In this document: positions 36,409 to 44,627 of the stretch, piece by piece
How the letters are laid out: each line of letters opens with the position of its first letter
How positions within the stretch are numbered: position 1 is the first letter of the stretch
Origin: Sphaerochaeta sp032144095
GTDB taxonomy: Bacteria; Spirochaetota; Spirochaetia; Sphaerochaetales; Sphaerochaetaceae
Reading direction: 5' to 3'
Assembly (NCBI RefSeq): GCF_032144095.1
Contig: NZ_JAVSNJ010000002.1
Location: forward strand, 310,001-374,000
DNA: 64,000 bases
Made by a program: the position numbers and the translations under genes
The notes under the pieces: model-generated
What the model was told of the DNA's origin: nothing
The model's input: the letters and a program-made list of their open reading frames with translations, nothing else
Database searches by the model: none

Positions 36409-36459
36409 ATGAATTGGGGTTTCGTTGGTTTTGAAAAGCCTTTTGTCCTACCAAGAAAC

Positions 36460-36484
36460 CCTCTGAGGGCTTTGCCCTCAGAGG
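36460..36484 (-). terminator. Hairpin at the end of the aldo/keto reductase gene
   Basis: Perfect 11-bp stem CCTCTGAGGGC / GCCCTCAGAGG with a 3-base loop. On the minus strand it follows the reductase stop by about 57 bases and is followed by GGTTTCTT, a weak U tract. Confidence 0.6.
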
Positions 36485-36541
36485 TATCCTTGTTGCCTTG
36501 TACAGATTTTTCGGTATCACCAACAGAGTGTCATGGCTCTA

Positions 36542-37525
36542 TCAGTAGGGTCCCCTGATATGTTGGGCAACCTTCTCCAGATAGAATTTTTCCAGCTTCT
36601 TGTGCAGTTCTGGCGATAAGGGCGGAAGGTCTGATATCGCCACATTGTCCAGAACCTGGCTTGGGCGGCTTGCTCCTGGAATGACGACAGAGACAGCTTC
36701 ATAGTCCAAAATCCAGCGAAGTGCCATCTGGGCAAGGGTCATGCCTTCAGGTTTGAGTTTGGCGAGTTCATCTGTAAGCTCTACCCCTTTCTCGAAGGGA
36801 ATGCCAGCAAAGGTCTCCCCTACATTGAATGCAGAACCGTTACGGTTGAAGTTCCTGTGGTCGGTTACATCGAAGGTGGTACTCTTCTTCATTTTCCCGG
36901 ACAGAAGACCACTTGCCAAAGGAACACGGGCGATAATGGAGACACCCTGCTCCTGTGCCTTACCAAAGAGCTCGGTGATGAGCTTCTGGCGGTACAAGTT
37001 GAAGATGACTTGCAAGGAAGCTATCCCCTCTTGCTTGAGGCATAGCAACCCCTCTTCCACAGATTCGACACTGGCTCCGAAGTTTGCGATCTTCCCCTGC
37101 TTTTTCAGCTCCCTCAGGACATCGAACACGGCACCGTCAGCCAAGACCTTTTGGGGGATGCAATGCAGCTGGATAAGGTCAATCTGTTCCAGGCCCAGCC
37201 GTGCTAGGGAATTGTTTGTATGTTGGATCATCGCCTCTGGGGTAAAGTTATCGGGCCAACCAGGATCGGAGCCACGACCCAATTTGGTCGCAACAAACAC
37301 CTTTCCAGCATGCTGTGTCAGGAATTTTCCGATGAGTCTTTCACTTCTTCCATCACCGTACACATCAGCAGTATCAAAGAAGGTTATTCCAGCCTCAGTC
37401 GCAGTTTGGAGAATTTCCATGGCTGTCTTGTCTTCAACCACTCCCCATGAACCTCCGATCTGCCAGGTTCCAAGGCCTACTTCTGAAACCATTGTCTTGT
37501 CTACACCAAAAGGTCTCTTGTGCAT
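36542..37525 (-). CDS. Aldo/keto reductase
   Basis: 327 residues, (beta/alpha)8 barrel. The catalytic tetrad is readable: Asp51 and Tyr56 in FFDTADVYG, Lys81 in VATKLG, His121 in IQLHC. N-terminal GLGTWQIGG and C-terminal VVIPGASRPSQVLDN (NADPH-binding loop) are typical of the AKR families that reduce aldehydes and ketones with NADPH. Single gene on the minus strand, divergent from the Xre/membrane protein operon. Substrate not predictable. Confidence 0.93.
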   Translation of the reverse strand: MHKRPFGVDKTMVSEVGLGTWQIGGSWGVVEDKTAMEILQTATEAGITFFDTADVYGDGRSERLIGKFLTQHAGKVFVATKLGRGSDPGWPDNFTPEAMIQHTNNSLARLGLEQIDLIQLHCIPQKVLADGAVFDVLRELKKQGKIANFGASVESVEEGLLCLKQEGIASLQVIFNLYRQKLITELFGKAQEQGVSIIARVPLASGLLSGKMKKSTTFDVTDHRNFNRNGSAFNVGETFAGIPFEKGVELTDELAKLKPEGMTLAQMALRWILDYEAVSVVIPGASRPSQVLDNVAISDLPPLSPELHKKLEKFYLEKVAQHIRGPY

Positions 37526-37714
37526 TACATATCCTCCATGCAGCTCTTGATAATCTATCTTATGAAGGGACTCTTCCCAAAGTCAAGGTTTTTCCCCTGA
37601 CTAGCTTCACCGACCCAACCTAGCAACGGTGTGGGGCATAGCAGTGGCTTACCAAAGAACTGGCCCGCCCTGAATAACCAGTAGCATTGCATATGGTCTA
37701 TCTTCCCTGAAATT

Positions 37715-37734
37715 ATGTAAAGCACGCTTTACAT
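37715..37734 (+). promoter_or_regulatory. Xre operator 1
   Basis: Perfect palindrome of 9-base arms, ATGTAAAGC-AC-GCTTTACAT, overlapping the -35 box of the following promoter. Center lies 45 bases from operator 2, a spacing of about four helical turns. Confidence 0.75.
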
Positions 37735-37756
37735 AAATCTATAGTTGTGCTACTAT
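37728..37756 (+). promoter_or_regulatory. Promoter of the Xre/membrane-protein operon
   Basis: TTTACA (37728-37733), 17-base spacer, TACTAT (37751-37756). Both boxes are flanked or overlapped by the two ATGTAAAGC-type palindromes, which predicts tight autorepression. Confidence 0.7.
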
Positions 37757-37759
37757 GAA

Positions 37760-37779
37760 ATGGAAAGCAAGCTTTACAT
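37760..37779 (+). promoter_or_regulatory. Xre operator 2
   Basis: ATGGAAAGC-AA-GCTTTACAT, the same palindrome as operator 1 with one mismatch, placed directly after the -10 box at the expected transcription start. Confidence 0.72.
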
Positions 37780-37800
37780 ATTTACGTTGCGGGGAACCCT

Positions 37801-37998
37801 ATGAAGAACACATTAGAAGAATTACGGAAGGTGCGTGGAATTAGCCAGGAGGAATTGGGTGAGGCTCTGGAGGTTTCTCGGCAAACCATCAATTCGCTTG
37901 AGAACGGACGGTATAACCCTTCGATACTACTGGCCTTCAGGATAGCTCACTATTTTGGAATGAAGATTGAAGAAATATTTCTGTATGAGGAGAAATGA
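37801..37998 (+). CDS. Small Xre-family (HTH_3) transcriptional regulator
   Basis: 65 residues, only a helix-turn-helix domain: LRKVRGISQEELGEALEVSR, QTINSLENGRYNPSILLAFRIA, then the KIEEIFLYEE ending typical of this short family. GGGGAACCCT precedes the ATG. Its stop overlaps the membrane-protein start (ATGA, 37995-37998). Proteins of this type repress their own operon; two matching palindromes at the promoter support that here. Confidence 0.92.
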   Translation: MKNTLEELRKVRGISQEELGEALEVSRQTINSLENGRYNPSILLAFRIAHYFGMKIEEIFLYEEK

Positions 37999-38411
37999 AG
38001 ATGAAGAAAGCGTTGAAGATCAAAAGTATTTGGGCAATTCTGAGTATGTTGGCAGGTATCTACTTGCTTAGTCTGAGTATGGTTCTGCATGCAGGCAGCA
38101 TCGTAACAACCAGTTTTGCGTTTGCCATGATAGGTGTCTCTGTTGCGCGGCTCATCTCAATCTACCGTATGCACAAGAATCCCAAGGCATTACAAGCATA
38201 TGAGATTGGGCAAAAGGAAGAACGGTTCCTTGCCATTTCAGAGAAAAGTGGCCGCTTCGTATTTCTGCTCACCATCATGGCTGAGTTTGTCGCTATCTTT
38301 ACCCTGATCCTTCAAGGCAAGGAAGGGGCGGCAACGATCGTATCCTTTGTTGCAGGGGCCCAGGCAGTTGTATATCTGGCTACCTACTTCTACCTCTGCA
38401 AAAAGTATTGA
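37995..38411 (+). CDS. Four-helix membrane protein coupled to Xre regulator
   Basis: 138 residues with four hydrophobic helices (SIWAILSMLAGIYLLSLSMV; IVTTSFAFAMIGVSVARLI; FVFLLTIMAEFVAIFTLIL; TIVSFVAGAQAVVYLATYFY) and a short charged loop between the second and third. No enzymatic motif. Small Xre regulators are often paired with such membrane proteins; the pair may sense envelope or ionic stress. Function unknown; coupling to the regulator is certain from the overlap. Confidence 0.75.
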   Translation: MKMKKALKIKSIWAILSMLAGIYLLSLSMVLHAGSIVTTSFAFAMIGVSVARLISIYRMHKNPKALQAYEIGQKEERFLAISEKSGRFVFLLTIMAEFVAIFTLILQGKEGAATIVSFVAGAQAVVYLATYFYLCKKY

Positions 38412-38493
38412 ATAGGGAGGTATCCAGTGCTGTGATGGCAGTCTTTTCTTTCGCTTGAGAAGTGAAATGGCTATCGAGCGCCAAGTCCTCTAG

Positions 38494-39660
38494 TCAGACC
38501 ATCCTCTGTTTCGTCATTTTCTGCACCACGAAAGTCAAGATGGCTGAAATGAATAACATGAGGCTGCTGAGCATAAGTGCATAGCCGAGGTTGTTTGCCT
38601 CGGCTATTCTTGTAACCAACCAAGGGAATATCATCTTCCCGATGGTTCCGCTCAAGATGTAGGAAAGGGAGATGAATGCCGTATTCTTGGGGTACCAGGT
38701 TGCGGTAATGACAATAAACAGAGGGATGGTTGTTCCTGCAAAGAACCCACACAGTGCAACAAGGGAGAGGACAACAACAATATTGGCAGAAAAAGTCAAG
38801 GCAAGCAGGGAGCATCCTGCTAGCGAAAGGCCGACTATCGAGAGCACAAAGGGGTCTCCCCCCTTGCTCATGATCGGGGCCATGATCAGGCGGGAAATGG
38901 CAATGCCGATCCAAAATACCGTAAGGGTCATCGCTGTTACCGTCGGGGGCTGGAACAGCTCAGTCTCCACATAGACTGGAATCCAAGTGGCACAGATGAT
39001 CTGGCTTCCCATGTACAACATGAGGGCCAAGGTATAGATGATGAATGCCCCGTCCTTCACGATTGGCATGATCGGACCAACCTGGGCCTTAGGCGGGGCC
39101 TCTTTGGCAAGGCCTTGGCCCTTCTTGTGCTTTCTGCGCTGCTCTCTCCATGCCAGAAGGAGAATGATTGCGACAAGCAGACCCACCGTGCCATAGGCTA
39201 AACGCCACAAGGGTCCTTTGAAGGGGAGGATCACAAACCCTGTTATGATGGCACCTGTGCTGTAGCAGAAATGCAGGAGGGGAATATAGACACCCCGTTT
39301 CTCATAGTAGTCACTGGATAGGACAGCATTGGAACCACTATCGATGAGGAAGGCGGAAAACCCAATGACGGCATACATGGCAAACAACAAGAGGCTCCCG
39401 GTAGTGAAGGAAATCGCAACGAGGGCAAGCACAAGAAGAAAGTATCCGATCTTGATGACGGTACTTTGGAGCAGGCGCTTCATCACAAGCAGGGAGCCTA
39501 TGATCGCGATAAGGGAACCTAGCTGCAAAAAACTGATCAACGAACCCGATTGGGAGAGGCTCAGGCCGGTGGAGGCCATGATGTTGGTGGCCAAGGGCCC
39601 TAGCATATTGTTCGCTATTGCAAACAGGAAAAAACCAGCAAATATAAACATTGGATGCAT
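38494..39660 (-). CDS. MFS transporter
   Basis: 388 residues, twelve hydrophobic segments in two halves separated by a basic loop (WREQRRKHKKGQGLAKE). First half: LFAIANNMLGPLATNIMAS, SLISFLQLGSLIAIIGSLLV; second half: MTLTVFWIGIAISRLIMAP, as in MFS sugar-permease-like carriers (FucP/YbjJ type). No substrate can be assigned and no catabolic genes share the operon. Confidence 0.85.
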   Translation of the reverse strand: MHPMFIFAGFFLFAIANNMLGPLATNIMASTGLSLSQSGSLISFLQLGSLIAIIGSLLVMKRLLQSTVIKIGYFLLVLALVAISFTTGSLLLFAMYAVIGFSAFLIDSGSNAVLSSDYYEKRGVYIPLLHFCYSTGAIITGFVILPFKGPLWRLAYGTVGLLVAIILLLAWREQRRKHKKGQGLAKEAPPKAQVGPIMPIVKDGAFIIYTLALMLYMGSQIICATWIPVYVETELFQPPTVTAMTLTVFWIGIAISRLIMAPIMSKGGDPFVLSIVGLSLAGCSLLALTFSANIVVVLSLVALCGFFAGTTIPLFIVITATWYPKNTAFISLSYILSGTIGKMIFPWLVTRIAEANNLGYALMLSSLMLFISAILTFVVQKMTKQRMV

Positions 39661-39695
39661 ATCTACAGACCTTTATGACTAGCTGAACTATCCAT

Positions 39696-39724
39696 ACAGT
39701 ACCATCAAAACCGTAGGATAACAA
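39696..39724 (-). promoter_or_regulatory. Promoter of the MFS gene at 38494-39660
   Basis: Minus strand TTGTTA (39724-39719), 17-base spacer, TACTGT (39701-39696), about 35 bases before the ATG. Confidence 0.45.
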
Positions 39725-39879
39725 CGTAAATCAAGGGTTTCACGCTCTCTCCACGGGTTTGACAAACCTGAGGAATCGAGCCTTTCCTCACTACCAATGG
39801 TAGTTCTATCGCTCTTATTTTCCTCTTTTTGGATTCATCCATCAATTGCTCCTAGGCCCTGGGAAGGAATCGTTGACCC

Positions 39880-40662
39880 TTAGCTTCGGGTAAGGCGGGA
39901 GAGCAGGAGGAAGACCTGCTCGCCTATGAATGCCAAGAGGGTAATGACAATGGTACCGGAGAGGACGAGGGCGGAGTTTCGTAGGGTAAGGCCACTGATG
40001 ATGATGGTACCCAGCCCTCCCCCTCCGATAACAGCAGCTATGGCAGCTGTCCCCAGGTTAAGGATATAGCTGTGCCTGATTCCCGTGAGGATCATGGGCC
40101 AGGCTTGGGGAAACTCAGCTATCCAGAGCTGCTGCAGGGGTTTCATACCCATGCCCTTTGCAGAGTCCTTGATCCCTGGGTCCACCGACTCAAAGCCCAC
40201 AACCGTATTGCCAAGGATGGGAAAGAGCGAGTAGAGGAAGAGGGCAAGCAGAGCGGGTTTCCAGCCGAATCCCAGAGCCGGGTAAGCAAGGATGATGACA
40301 GCCGAGGGTGGAAAGGTCTGGATGAAGGAATTCAACCTCAATACCAGTACCTGGAAGTCCCTACCCTCCTCCCTGGTCACCCCAATACCCAACAGGACCC
40401 CTGCGAAGGTAGCAAGCAGGGAGGCTAGCAGTGTCAGGGCAATATGCTCACCTGTCATCGCCAACAGGGTCTTTCTGGAATGGGTCAACTGCTGTATGGA
40501 GGGAAACAGCAATGAGAGCAGGCCGGTCTGAACCTTCACTGAGCAGATGTAGAGCAATAGCAGGGCGATGAGGAGGATGAGGGCAGGGGTATTTCCGGCC
40601 TTCCTGTTGGTCTGGGCAGCAAGATTTTGGTCAAAGGATGCTGATCTGCTGGATTGCTTCAA
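39880..40662 (-). CDS. Osmoprotectant ABC transporter permease (OpuCB/OsmW type), distal
   Basis: 260 residues. Binding-protein-dependent permease: HIALTLLASLLATFAGVLLGIGV, the EAA loop VGFESVDPGIKDSAKGMGMKPLQQLWIAEFPQAWPMI, and GGGGLGTIIISGLTLRN at the end are typical of OpuCB/YehW-type permeases for glycine betaine and relatives. The start is a TTG at 40662 within the ATPase gene, preceded by GGGGAGG and five bases; longer frames have no ribosome site. It overlaps the ATPase gene by 32 bases and is the last gene of the operon. Confidence 0.85.
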   Translation of the reverse strand: MKQSSRSASFDQNLAAQTNRKAGNTPALILLIALLLLYICSVKVQTGLLSLLFPSIQQLTHSRKTLLAMTGEHIALTLLASLLATFAGVLLGIGVTREEGRDFQVLVLRLNSFIQTFPPSAVIILAYPALGFGWKPALLALFLYSLFPILGNTVVGFESVDPGIKDSAKGMGMKPLQQLWIAEFPQAWPMILTGIRHSYILNLGTAAIAAVIGGGGLGTIIISGLTLRNSALVLSGTIVITLLAFIGEQVFLLLSRLTRS

Positions 40663-41767
40663 ACCGCACCTCCCCGCATAGGCGTCCCCTCTCGTCAACC
40701 ACAGCAGCTGCCGATAGCCCCGAATTGAGGATCTTTGCCATGCAATCCTTCAAGGATGAGTAGATCTGGACCGTATGTATGGCAGAGGTGATGGGCTTTT
40801 GTATGATGGACCCTTCACTTCTCGTATAGCCACAAACAGGAGCCCCGTCCTCATCTACCTGCCAGTAGGTGAGGTTCGAGCAGTCAGGAAGATGGGCTGA
40901 GGCATCGCTATCAAGACCTGAAAGGGCCTTTTCCATGCAACGGTCGGCGGTGACGAGGGTCAGCCTCTGCAAGGACCTCTCAGGGCCGAGGAACCGCTCG
41001 ACAAACTCCCCTTTGGGGGAGGAGAGGATCTGCTCGGGCGTATCGGCCTGCACTATCTTGCCATCCTTCATGATGACCAGATAGTCTGCAAGCCGAACCG
41101 CCTCCTCAAGGTCATGGGTAACAAAGACAACGCTCTTCTTCAGCTGTCGCTGGATTCGGATGAACTCATCCTGAAGCAGGATACGGTTAAGCGGGTCTAC
41201 AGCCCCAAAGGGTTCATCCATAAGCAGAACAGGGGGGTCAGAACCCAAAGCACGTGCAAACCCAATCCTCTGGGCCTCCCCGCCGGAAAGCTCATTGGGG
41301 TATTTCTTGCGATAGATCTCAGGGTCGAGGCGAACGAGGGCGAGCAGCTTGTCGACACGCTCCTTCCGTTTGGATCGGTCCCATCCCAAAAGCCTAGGCA
41401 CCAGGTCGACGTTCTCTTCCACGGTAAGGTGGGGCATCAGGCCGACCGACTGGATGGCGTAGCCCATGCTCCTACGCAAGTCGGTCTGACTCAGACCTTG
41501 TACCGATGCATCCAGATAGGTAATAGTTCCCCTTTCGATCCCAACCAAGCCGTTGAGGCATCGTAGGGTCGTGGACTTGCCGCAACCACTGGGCCCGATA
41601 AGTACGGTGACCCTGTTCGCCGGAATTTCCAGGCTCACATCATCCAAAGCGACTATTGTCCCATATTGCACTACCAGATGCTCTACCTTGAGAAAGGTGT
41701 GGGTATCGGTCAGGATTGGATGGGCCTGGTTTACTTGCATGGTTTTTCCTTGTGTTTTCTCAGCCAT
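40631..41767 (-). CDS. Osmoprotectant ABC transporter ATP-binding protein (OpuCA/OsmV type)
   Basis: 378 residues. Walker A LIGPSGCGKSTT, signature LSGGEAQRIGFARAL, Walker B VLLMDEPFGAVDPLNR, and H-loop FVTHDLEEAV. The tail holds a CBS-like unit (YSSLKDCMAKILNSGLSAAAVVDERGRLCGEV), which in OpuA/OpuC ATPases senses ionic strength or cyclic di-AMP; only one clear CBS repeat is seen. Start at 41767 (GGGGGTGGGCA before ATG) overlaps the upstream permease by eight bases; ATG 41740 is an alternative with AAGGA ahead of it. Confidence 0.9.
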   Translation of the reverse strand: MAEKTQGKTMQVNQAHPILTDTHTFLKVEHLVVQYGTIVALDDVSLEIPANRVTVLIGPSGCGKSTTLRCLNGLVGIERGTITYLDASVQGLSQTDLRRSMGYAIQSVGLMPHLTVEENVDLVPRLLGWDRSKRKERVDKLLALVRLDPEIYRKKYPNELSGGEAQRIGFARALGSDPPVLLMDEPFGAVDPLNRILLQDEFIRIQRQLKKSVVFVTHDLEEAVRLADYLVIMKDGKIVQADTPEQILSSPKGEFVERFLGPERSLQRLTLVTADRCMEKALSGLDSDASAHLPDCSNLTYWQVDEDGAPVCGYTRSEGSIIQKPITSAIHTVQIYSSLKDCMAKILNSGLSAAAVVDERGRLCGEVRFEAIQQISIL

Positions 41768-42944
41768 TGCCCACCCCCTTGGCCCGTAAGGAACGTGGGG
41801 TGGTAAGGGTAATGAGGATCTGGAACAGCCGGTCGGAGATGACGGTCAAGCCGATGATAAGCCCCATGCCAAGGAGGACCATGTCCACCGAAGCCTGTCC
41901 AAGGCCCTCAAACACCAGGACACCTAGGCCATCACCGCCGATGAGCTTGGCTAGGGTTGCATTGCCTATGGTCTGCACCAGGGCCACCCTCATGCCCTGC
42001 AGGACTCCAGGTGTTGCCAAAGGGAAGCGAACAAGCTTCCAGACCTGGGATGGGCTCATCCCCATGCCACGGGCCGCCTGAATCACCGACTGGTCGATGG
42101 AGGAGAAAGCGGTAAAGCTGTACCTGATTATCGGGTAGAGGGCATAGGTGGTGAGGGCTATGATGGCCGGGGTATTCCCTATGCCCTTGATACCCAGCTC
42201 CCTCAGGAGGGGGAAGGTCCTGGAAAGGGTCGAAAGCGGTGTTATCAGGAGGCCCAGGAGAGCTATGCCGGGTATGGTCTGCAGGATGTTCAGAAAGGGG
42301 AAGATGATCTTCTCTGCCCTCCTGCTCTGATAACTCACCAAGGCAAGGGGAAGCCCGATTGCGATGCTGATGGCGAGGCTGATGAGGGTAAGCCTGATGT
42401 GGGCCACCAGCTCCTGGTTCAGCCGGGTGCCGAAGTTCCTGGCCTCCAAAAGGAGGCCCAGACGATCATACGAACCTCTGTACCCAGCAACTAGGACAGA
42501 ACCGATGACCAGGGCGATGCCAATGAGGTCATAGGCCTTAACCTTGGGTTTCATCATAAAGATGACCAATACGGCGGTAAGGTAGACATACATGCCGGAG
42601 GCAGGACCGTAGCGGGAGGGGGAAGATGCATCCCCTGACAGGCGCCCCCCTACAATGGCCAGGACCATCATGGGGAAAAACAGGCCAAGGGTCCCTGCAA
42701 GGCTGAGCAACATATCTGATAGCCAATCGCCCTTTACAGAGGCGTAGAGAGCGACCAGCAAGAAAGGAAGCAGCAAGAAGATCCTGCATCGCAGGTCCAA
42801 GGCCCCCATCCCATTGGCAATTTCAGGGGAAATCCTATTTTCACGAAGAAGGAAGAAAGGCAAGAAATAACTTACGAGGAAGAGCAGCAGGACGATAGAG
42901 GCAAGCTTCAGCTTGAATGGGTCTGTTGCATCTCTCTGTCTCAA
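41760..42944 (-). CDS. Osmoprotectant ABC transporter permease (OsmY/YehY type), proximal
   Basis: 394 residues: four or five extra helices at the N-terminus (VLLLFLVSYFLPFFLL, LAGTLGLFFPMMVLAIVGG), then the permease domain with LTLISLAISIAIGLPLALVSY, the EAA loop FSSIDQSVIQAARGMGMSPSQVWKLVRFPLATPGVL and GGDGLGVLVFEGLGQ. The long form is characteristic of YehY in E. coli. The start is TTG 42944, four bases after GGAGG. First gene of the operon, divergent from the binding-protein gene, which is unusual since that gene normally shares the operon. Confidence 0.87.
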   Translation of the reverse strand: MRQRDATDPFKLKLASIVLLLFLVSYFLPFFLLRENRISPEIANGMGALDLRCRIFLLLPFLLVALYASVKGDWLSDMLLSLAGTLGLFFPMMVLAIVGGRLSGDASSPSRYGPASGMYVYLTAVLVIFMMKPKVKAYDLIGIALVIGSVLVAGYRGSYDRLGLLLEARNFGTRLNQELVAHIRLTLISLAISIAIGLPLALVSYQSRRAEKIIFPFLNILQTIPGIALLGLLITPLSTLSRTFPLLRELGIKGIGNTPAIIALTTYALYPIIRYSFTAFSSIDQSVIQAARGMGMSPSQVWKLVRFPLATPGVLQGMRVALVQTIGNATLAKLIGGDGLGVLVFEGLGQASVDMVLLGMGLIIGLTVISDRLFQILITLTTPRSLRAKGVGNG

Positions 42945-43005
42945 GGTACCTCCGTCTCGGCTTGAGGTATGCCAAACTTCTCATCCTCAAGGCTCTTGCT
43001 TCCTT

Positions 43006-43034
43006 ACGATAGCAAAAGCGTTGGGCATAATCAA
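43006..43034 (-). promoter_or_regulatory. Promoter of the osmoprotectant permease/ATPase operon
   Basis: Minus strand TTGATT (43034-43029), 17-base spacer, TATCGT (43011-43006), about 60 bases before the TTG start at 42944. Confidence 0.45.
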
Positions 43035-43200
43035 GGGAAGATGCATGAAAGCATAGGTGCAGTCAAAACACCGCAAGGCCAAGGCATACCGATATACCGA
43101 AAGAGATGTTTCTGTGGCATCTGCAAGGCAGGACTGCGGGAAAACACCCTCCATTCGGGAGGTATTCCCTACTACTTTCCAATATATCTTCCTATTGGTC

Positions 43201-43240
43201 TTGCTTTTAGGCTATAGCCACCTATATTGTAGGGTATAGG
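43201..43240 (+). promoter_or_regulatory. Promoter and dyads ahead of the osmoprotectant-binding protein
   Basis: TTGCTT (43201-43206), 16-base spacer, TATATT (43223-43228). Palindrome GGCTATAGCC (43210-43219) sits in the spacer and inverted repeat CCTATA-N8-TATAGG (43221-43240) covers the -10 box, as an operator would. Confidence 0.45.
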
Positions 43241-43454
43241 GACACCTTAGGCGCTCTCCTGTGACGGCACCCTTGTTCCTGGACCTGTTTCCCCACTGCC
43301 CAGGCATAGCCTGTACAGAGGGAATTTTGCCCTGCCTTGCATCGTTTGCATCCCCACCTATGCTTCAGGAGTTTGTAGGGGAGATTTTTGCACCCATTTC
43401 TGACATCGGAATCCAGTCGGAAATATCAAGCCAACTCAGTACGGAGGTACACCA

Positions 43455-44402
43455 ATGAAACACTATAGGACGATCAGCCTACTCATACTCATCATGCTTA
43501 CACTTATAGCAATGCCCTTGGCAGCTGGGGGAAAAACGGAGAAGCCGGAGAAGAAGGCGGAGATTACCGTTGGCTCAAAGATAGATACAGAGGGAGCCCT
43601 ACTTGGCAACATGATAGTCCTCCTGTTGAGAAATGCTGGCTTTACCGTCATCGACAAGACCCAGACAGGGACGTCTGAGATCGTACGCTCGGCAATTCTT
43701 GCTGGGGAGATCGACATCTACCCTGAATATACCGGCAGCGGGTACTATTTCTTCCCGGACCAGACCGATTTCGACTTGTGGAAGGATTTGCGCAAGGGGT
43801 ACGAGAAAGTTGCCCAGCTCGATGCAGAGGCGAATGACATCATCTGGCTGGAACCATCGCCAGCAAACAATACCTGGGCAATTGCGGTACGAAGTGACCT
43901 TGCCAAATCGGAAGCCCTTGCAACGCTTGAGGACCTCGCTGCCTACATAAACCGGGGTGGGAAGTTCAAGATTGCAGCAAGTGAGGAGTTTGTCTCTGAC
44001 GAACCAGCACTGCCCAGCTTTGAGGCTGGCTATGGCTTTACCCTGAAAAAGGAGCAGATGCTGGTATTCGCAGGGGGAAACACCACCCTGACCGAACAGG
44101 CTGCTGCATCAGGGCAGGAGGGGGTAAACGCTGCCATGGCCTACGGGACTGACGGAGAGCTCGCCACCCTTGGGCTGAAGGTACTCACCGACACCAAACA
44201 GGTTCAGCCGGTATATGCCCCTGCACCCAATATCCGCAAAGAGGTGCTCGACAAGAGCCCTTCGATCAGAGCCATCATCGACCCAGTCTTCATGAGCCTG
44301 GACCTTGAGACCCTACAGACCCTGAATAGCCGCATCTCCGTTGAAGGGCTCTCACCAAAGAGTGTTGCCCAGGCATATCTGGAGGAGAAGGGATTCCTGT
44401 AG
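43455..44402 (+). CDS. Glycine betaine/choline-type osmoprotectant-binding protein (OsmX/YehZ type)
   Basis: 315 residues. Signal peptide MKHYRTISLLILIMLTLIAMPLAA, then the OpuAC-like fold: ITVGSKIDTEGALLGNMIVL, LAGEIDIYPEYTGSGYYFF (the P-E-Y-T-G ligand-pocket segment), MAYGTDGELATLGLKVL and VAQAYLEEKGFL at the end. No lipobox Cys, so released to the periplasm or held by the uncut signal. GGAGGTACACCA precedes the ATG. It serves the divergent permeases and ATPase. The P-E-Y-T-G segment suggests a trimethylammonium ligand, yet YehZ-type relatives bind weakly and the true substrate may differ. Confidence 0.9.
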   Translation: MKHYRTISLLILIMLTLIAMPLAAGGKTEKPEKKAEITVGSKIDTEGALLGNMIVLLLRNAGFTVIDKTQTGTSEIVRSAILAGEIDIYPEYTGSGYYFFPDQTDFDLWKDLRKGYEKVAQLDAEANDIIWLEPSPANNTWAIAVRSDLAKSEALATLEDLAAYINRGGKFKIAASEEFVSDEPALPSFEAGYGFTLKKEQMLVFAGGNTTLTEQAAASGQEGVNAAMAYGTDGELATLGLKVLTDTKQVQPVYAPAPNIRKEVLDKSPSIRAIIDPVFMSLDLETLQTLNSRISVEGLSPKSVAQAYLEEKGFL

Positions 44403-44467
44403 AAGGCAATGCTGCTTGAGAACCAGAAAAGTACAAGCGTATCTTAGTTTACAGAGAGGACATTGCA

Positions 44468-44519
44468 AGAGGTACCAGATAAAGGGGTAGAGACCCCTGA
44501 TGTGGTACCTCTATTTTGT
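44468..44519 (+). terminator. Terminator after the osmoprotectant-binding protein
   Basis: Outer stem AGAGGTACCA (44468-44477) / TGGTACCTCT (44503-44512) with an inner stem AGGGGT/ACCCCT, followed by ATTTTGT. The nested arms form a long hairpin that insulates the helicase gene downstream. Confidence 0.85.
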
Positions 44520-44627
44520 CTGAGAATCCTTACCTCCCCGTATATCTTCCTTTACCCTCAGCCATGAATTAGGTTGCTTCTTCGAAGAGGCAGCCCTACA
44601 CTGAAGGGTGTAATGAGGAAGGAATGT

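Larger units (their letters stand above)
36085..36541. other. Gene-scar region
   Basis: 457 bases without an intact gene. It holds the truncated YjbQ duplicate (36275-36408) and a perfect hairpin (36460-36484). The first 190 bases are AT-rich and I recognise nothing in them. Confidence 0.55.
42945..43454. other. Divergent regulatory region of the osmoprotectant importer
   Basis: 510 bases without a gene. It contains a promoter for the permease/ATPase operon (43006-43034, minus), one for the binding-protein gene (43201-43228, plus) and symmetric elements near the latter. The 220-base leader 43235-43454 in front of the binding protein holds nothing I can name; a short frame at 43261-43458 lacks coding character. 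Confidence 0.5.
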
